This document shows positions 4,594 through 7,452 of a stretch of 7,452 bases of DNA, piece by piece. Under the pieces are notes generated by a model. That model was not told the origin of the DNA and ran no database searches. It saw only the letters and a list, made by a program, of their open reading frames with translations. Made by a program: the position numbers and the translations under genes. The stretch comes from DASQDN01 sp035630195 (GTDB lineage: Bacteria > Acidobacteriota > Terriglobia > Bryobacterales > Bryobacteraceae): contig DASQLD010000365.1 in assembly GCA_035630195.1 (NCBI GenBank), forward strand, positions 1 to 7,452. Reading direction: 5' to 3'. Position 1 is the first letter of the stretch; each line of letters starts with the position of its first letter.

Positions 4594-6588
4594 ATGAAAC
4601 GACTACCGGTGATCATGATGGCGCTAGCTGTCACTACAGCGCCAGTGTGGGGTTCGCTGACCCCGAAAGTTACCCATTACGGAAACATCCGCTTATCGAT
4701 TGATGGTGCGGGTACTAACGCCTTCTCGCGTACTATCCGCGTCAACAAGCCTTCCGCAGGAGCAACGGTTCGCGCCGCATACTTGTTGGCTGCGTCCACG
4801 GGTTATACCGGAGCGACGATTGCAAATGGCCAGATCACGTTTGCGGGTTTTAGCATTAGTTTCACCGATGTCGTGCCGAGTTCGATTCAGAGCTGGAACT
4901 ATTGGACGGACGTCACCAGCATCGTCCGGCCGACGTTGAACGCTGCCGCACCGGGGATCACGTCATTCATTATCAGCGAGCAGAACACATCTAACATAGA
5001 CGGAGAGATTCTTGCTGTCGTTTGGGACGATCCAACAGCGCCGCCTACGACGGTAGCGCTGATGTTCGGAGCGCAGAACATCGCGGGTGACTCCTTCACA
5101 GTCACTCTTGCGCGGCCCATAGATAAAACTAATCCACAAACGGTGCTGAATATGTCTCTGGGCATCAGTTATGGGTTTCAACCCGCCGGTCAGTACAGCA
5201 TTCTGGAACTAGGCGTGAACGGCACGAGGATTTCCTCCTCTGCCGGTGGGTACGACGACGGTATTCCAGATAATGGCGCGCTGATTACGGTCGGAGGCAT
5301 CGACGACACAAATGCGAATCCTGCAAATCCATTTCAGACGGACTCAGGAGGGCCGCGATACGACGATGAGCTTTATAATCTGCTTCCTTTCGTTGCGAAT
5401 GGCGCGACATCGTTCACCGTAACCTCACGGAACCCGTCCAACGACGACAACATCTTTTTTGCCGCGATTGTTCTGGGCGAGAACACCGCCGTCGTCGGTG
5501 AGGGCATTTTCGCAACGCCCGCGAATGCGTCTGCTAACGTCGGTGGAACACAGACCGTAAGTGCTCTAGTCCAAACCAGCAACGGCATACCTGTCGCAGG
5601 GCGCTCTGTAACGTGCCGCGTTGTTTCGGGTCCGAATCTAGGAACGACGAAGGTGGCAGTTACGAACGGATCTGGCCTCGCGGTCACCTCTTTCACGAGC
5701 AGTCTTGCGGGCACAGATACGATTCAGTGTTCGATGGTGAATAGCAATTCGACCACGCAGTACTCAAATCTGGTCACACGGACATGGCTGGGCTCGTCGC
5801 AGCAGACATACTCTTTTGTGCTGACCCCCACGGGTGATATGAATCCCGTAGGAACGAATCACACGTTATCGGCGAAACTCTGGAACGGCGCATCAGCGCC
5901 AATATCCGGCGTTCCGGTGCAGTTCGAAGTGGTGTCGGGTCCGAATCCTGGTCCGATTGGGGCGACGGTGCTCACGAACGTCTTCGGAATCGCCTCGAGG
6001 ACCTACACATCCGGTAACACCGGAACCCAGGTGATCCGAGCCAGCGCCCAAATCGGGGTCAACAACATCCTATCGAATCAGGTGACGAAGGCCTGGGTAG
6101 GTGGTGGAACACCACTGCTGATTCTGACTCCAACTTCGGCAACCAATCCCGTCAAAGGTCAGCACGTGATCACGGCCACTGCATATGATGTAGGCGGCAA
6201 CGTGGTTGCCGGCGTTCCAGTCACCTTTAACATCACAAGCGGCCCCAACACAGGTTCGCTCGGGACCGTGGCGACCAGCGCGCCGTCTGGATCGGCTAAC
6301 CGAACATGGACTAGCAACCTTGCCGGCACCGACACAATACAGGCGACCGCCACAATTAATTCCATTCCTGTGACGTCGAACATCGCCTCAAAAACTTGGG
6401 CCGGTCTGCTGTGCGACGCAGACAATAACGGACAGATCGACAACCGTGATACGATTGCGGTTTTTGCGGCACGGAACACGCTTGTTCCTTTAGGTGACGT
6501 GCGCGATGCGGACTTCGACGGAGTGATCACGGCGCTTGACGTTCGCAAATGTACGCTCGTATGCACGAAGCCGGGCTGCGCGCAATAA
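4594..6588 (+). CDS. Secreted Ig-repeat protein with C-terminal dockerin-like module
   Basis: Encodes 664 residues from ATG 4594, which has GGAG 10 bases upstream and opens a normal Sec signal peptide (MKRLPVIMMALAV..., cleavage near VWG|S at 20). A GTG at 4546 in the same frame would bury that signal behind 16 residues. Residues about 21-304 form a beta-rich extracellular region ending in RYDDELYNLLPF and NPSNDDNIFFA, patterns seen in secreted PEP-CTERM-associated proteins; a DUF3344-like assignment is possible but unproven. Three Ig-like repeats follow at about 306-400, 408-503 and 509-604, each with a VxSGPN-type loop and a closing TxxW. Residues 607-664 are dockerin-like: calcium loops DADNNGQIDNRD (608-619) and DADFDGVITALD (638-649), with Cys607, 653, 657 and 662. 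There is no catalytic domain, so a structural or adhesive surface role is likely. Its probable partner is the cohesin-like protein encoded 12 bases downstream. Confidence 0.88.
   Translation: MKRLPVIMMALAVTTAPVWGSLTPKVTHYGNIRLSIDGAGTNAFSRTIRVNKPSAGATVRAAYLLAASTGYTGATIANGQITFAGFSISFTDVVPSSIQSWNYWTDVTSIVRPTLNAAAPGITSFIISEQNTSNIDGEILAVVWDDPTAPPTTVALMFGAQNIAGDSFTVTLARPIDKTNPQTVLNMSLGISYGFQPAGQYSILELGVNGTRISSSAGGYDDGIPDNGALITVGGIDDTNANPANPFQTDSGGPRYDDELYNLLPFVANGATSFTVTSRNPSNDDNIFFAAIVLGENTAVVGEGIFATPANASANVGGTQTVSALVQTSNGIPVAGRSVTCRVVSGPNLGTTKVAVTNGSGLAVTSFTSSLAGTDTIQCSMVNSNSTTQYSNLVTRTWLGSSQQTYSFVLTPTGDMNPVGTNHTLSAKLWNGASAPISGVPVQFEVVSGPNPGPIGATVLTNVFGIASRTYTSGNTGTQVIRASAQIGVNNILSNQVTKAWVGGGTPLLILTPTSATNPVKGQHVITATAYDVGGNVVAGVPVTFNITSGPNTGSLGTVATSAPSGSANRTWTSNLAGTDTIQATATINSIPVTSNIASKTWAGLLCDADNNGQIDNRDTIAVFAARNTLVPLGDVRDADFDGVITALDVRKCTLVCTKPGCAQ
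5509..6405 (+). repeat. Three tandem Ig-like repeats within the dockerin protein
   Basis: Repeats of about 95-96 residues at roughly 5509-5793, 5815-6102 and 6118-6405. Shared landmarks are a PVAGRSVTC / PISGVPVQF / VVAGVPVTF strand, VSGPN or TSGPN, a G-x-A-x-R/S-T/F-x-TS segment, GTDTIQ or GTQVIR, and a final TW or AW followed by LG, VG or AG. The pattern fits invasin/intimin-type (Big_1-like) domains. Repeat 1 alone has a cysteine pair. The DNA is diverged, so the duplication is not recent. Confidence 0.75.
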
Positions 6589-6593
6589 GGGAG
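6587..6593 (+). promoter_or_regulatory. Strong Shine-Dalgarno for the cohesin gene
   Basis: AAGGGAG overlaps the stop codon of the dockerin gene and ends 7 bases before the ATG at 6601. Placement and strength support co-transcription and efficient translation of the second gene. Confidence 0.75.
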
Positions 6594-6600
6594 AAATCAT

Positions 6601-7212
6601 ATGAAGCTCATACCATCAGCAAGAACACTTGTGTTTACGTTCGCGGTTACGGTCTTTTCATCGTGCTCGTGGGGCGCAGTATTGTCCTTTGACCCATCCA
6701 ATCAGAGTGCCAATGTAGGTTCCGATGTAGTCGTCGATCTCGTGATTTCTGGTTTAGGCAATGGGATATCACCTGCTCTGGCAGGCTTTTCCGGCATGCA
6801 GATCGGATTCGATACCAGTATCCTGCAACCAGTCTCGGCGGCATTCACCAACCGACTCGGTGACATCGGCGACCCGTCCGCAGTTGTCTATAGCGTAAAT
6901 ACGTTTTTCCCCGGAGTAATCTTGCTTGACCAAGTGTCGCTGCTCGATCCAACTACGCTGTTCGGTCTGCAAGCGAGTCCGACCGGGAGCTTTGTACTCG
7001 CAACGCTGAAGTTTAACGCTATCGGCGGCGGCACATCGGCTTTGACCATTGACCCGGGAGTGCTGTCCGATGAGTTAGGGAACCAGATTTCGGCGACAGC
7101 CCAAAATGGCAGTGTCACAGTACGCGCTAACGGCCCCATTGTTCCGGAACCATCGACTTGGTTGCTTCTCGCCAGCGGCTTCGGTGCGTTCGTGGTTTAC
7201 CGCCGACGCTGA
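6601..7212 (+). CDS. Cohesin-like domain protein with PEP-CTERM sorting signal
   Basis: Encodes 203 residues. Residues 1-25/26 are a Sec signal peptide (cleavage near SWG|A). Residues about 27-175 match the cohesin pattern: VLSFDPSNQSANVGSDVVVD at the start, then FSGMQIGFDTSILQ (63-76), the LGD turn (87-89), a GVILLDQVSLL strand (105-115) and GSFVLATLKFNA (129-140), then GTSALTI and an LSDELGN loop. The C-terminus is a textbook PEP-CTERM tripartite signal: Pro182-Glu183-Pro184, a hydrophobic helix (about 187-200) and Arg201-203. PEP-CTERM proteins are known or proposed substrates of exosortase, which cleaves the signal during export to the surface or extracellular matrix. The gene follows the dockerin-bearing gene by 12 bases. 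I infer that the two products bind each other. A non-binding cohesin-fold adhesin is the alternative. Confidence 0.9.
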   Translation: MKLIPSARTLVFTFAVTVFSSCSWGAVLSFDPSNQSANVGSDVVVDLVISGLGNGISPALAGFSGMQIGFDTSILQPVSAAFTNRLGDIGDPSAVVYSVNTFFPGVILLDQVSLLDPTTLFGLQASPTGSFVLATLKFNAIGGGTSALTIDPGVLSDELGNQISATAQNGSVTVRANGPIVPEPSTWLLLASGFGAFVVYRRR

Positions 7213-7221
7213 TTTATCTTC

Positions 7222-7244
7222 ACCTCCAAGCGGCGGTCTTTTTT
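7222..7244 (+). terminator. Intrinsic terminator of the dockerin-cohesin operon
   Basis: ACCTCC (7222-7227), loop AAGC, GGCGGT (7232-7237) forms a stem with one T-C mismatch, followed by C and six T (7239-7244). It starts 10 bases after the cohesin stop. GCTGAT (7208-7213) and ATCAGC (7246-7251) could close an outer stem around it. No T-run follows on the minus strand, so it serves the plus-strand operon only. Confidence 0.6.
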
Positions 7245-7246
7245 CA

Positions 7247-7452
7247 TCAGCAACTTCTGCGGAGCGGGTCGTATGGCTTAAACCTCTGGAGGAAGGTGGG
7301 TGAACGATACGGCGAGAGGCATAGAATTGCACTGAGGAAGCTCAGTGTGACCAGACCCACCGTGTCTCTCTTCATAAGCCCGTAAATCGGCAGCGTAAAG
7401 TATACGCACAGATAGATCCCAAGTTCCTTCCGGCTGTGGGAATTGGAACGCA
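7247..7452 (-). CDS. C-terminal part of an unidentified membrane protein (start beyond the window)
   Basis: The minus-strand frame is open from the right edge to TGA at 7249-7247, giving at least 67 residues. Two hydrophobic segments (about 11-25 containing IYLCVYFTLPIYGL, and 31-47 containing VGLVTLSFLSAILCL) are joined by MKRDT and end in a basic tail, RFKPYDPLRRSC. This looks like the last two transmembrane helices of a multi-pass inner-membrane protein with the tail in the cytoplasm. Third codon positions are visibly richer in G/C here than in the competing minus-strand frame (7278-7451), which supports this frame. Too little is present to name a family. A glycosyltransferase or polymerase of surface polysaccharide would suit the neighbourhood, but nothing in the sequence shows this. 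It converges on the cohesin gene. Confidence 0.5.
   Translation of the reverse strand, partial: RSNSHSRKELGIYLCVYFTLPIYGLMKRDTVGLVTLSFLSAILCLSPYRSPTFLQRFKPYDPLRRSC

Noticed and set aside
6655..6672. Lipobox-like FSSC in the signal peptide of the cohesin protein
   Set aside because: Phe at -3 and Ser at -2/-1 is a poor lipobox, a normal signal peptidase I site (SWG|A) follows, and the C-terminal PEP-CTERM signal already explains surface sorting.
7278..7451. Competing minus-strand open frame at the right edge (57 codons)
   Set aside because: Its third positions are poorer in G/C than the overlapping frame ending at 7247, which also reads as plausible membrane helices; not fully excluded because the gene is cut by the edge.

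Overview
This window looks like a piece of a Gram-negative, soil-type chromosome, most likely from Acidobacteriota of the Solibacter/Bryobacter kind. That assignment is an inference. It rests on moderate-to-high GC, a secreted 410-residue protein of a kind I associate with that phylum, a methyltransferase with a signal peptide, and a PEP-CTERM protein. The PEP-CTERM protein also implies an exosortase and an outer membrane elsewhere in the genome. No rRNA, tRNA, CRISPR array or intact mobile element is visible.

Layout. (1) Bases 4-2751, minus strand: a tight three-gene operon read right to left. It encodes a secreted uncharacterised 410-residue protein, a small class I SAM-dependent methyltransferase with a signal peptide (4-base gap), and a PfkB/ribokinase-family sugar kinase (GTGA start/stop overlap). 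(2) Bases 2752-2989: a divergent promoter region with candidate promoters on both strands, a perfect 10-bp palindrome in the minus-strand promoter spacer, and three GAACA/TGTTC half-sites. (3) Bases 2990-3466, plus strand: a single-stranded DNA-binding protein with the canonical acidic tip. (4) Bases 3467-about 4469: about 1 kb with no convincing gene, only weak hints of decayed coding sequence on both strands. (5) Bases 4470-7244, plus strand: a two-gene operon with its own predicted promoter and terminator. (6) From 7247 to the right edge, minus strand: the C-terminal end of a convergent membrane protein.

The most interesting part is the two-gene operon. Its first gene encodes a secreted 664-residue protein: a beta-rich N-terminal region, three tandem Ig-like repeats and a C-terminal dockerin-like module with two 12-residue EF-hand calcium loops. 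Its second gene, 12 bases downstream, encodes a secreted cohesin-like domain followed by a PEP-CTERM sorting signal. The simplest model is a minimal non-cellulosomal cohesin-dockerin pair. The cohesin protein would be processed at the surface by the exosortase pathway and would hold the Ig-repeat protein through a calcium-dependent contact. This model is inferred from domain content and gene order; the sequence does not prove binding.
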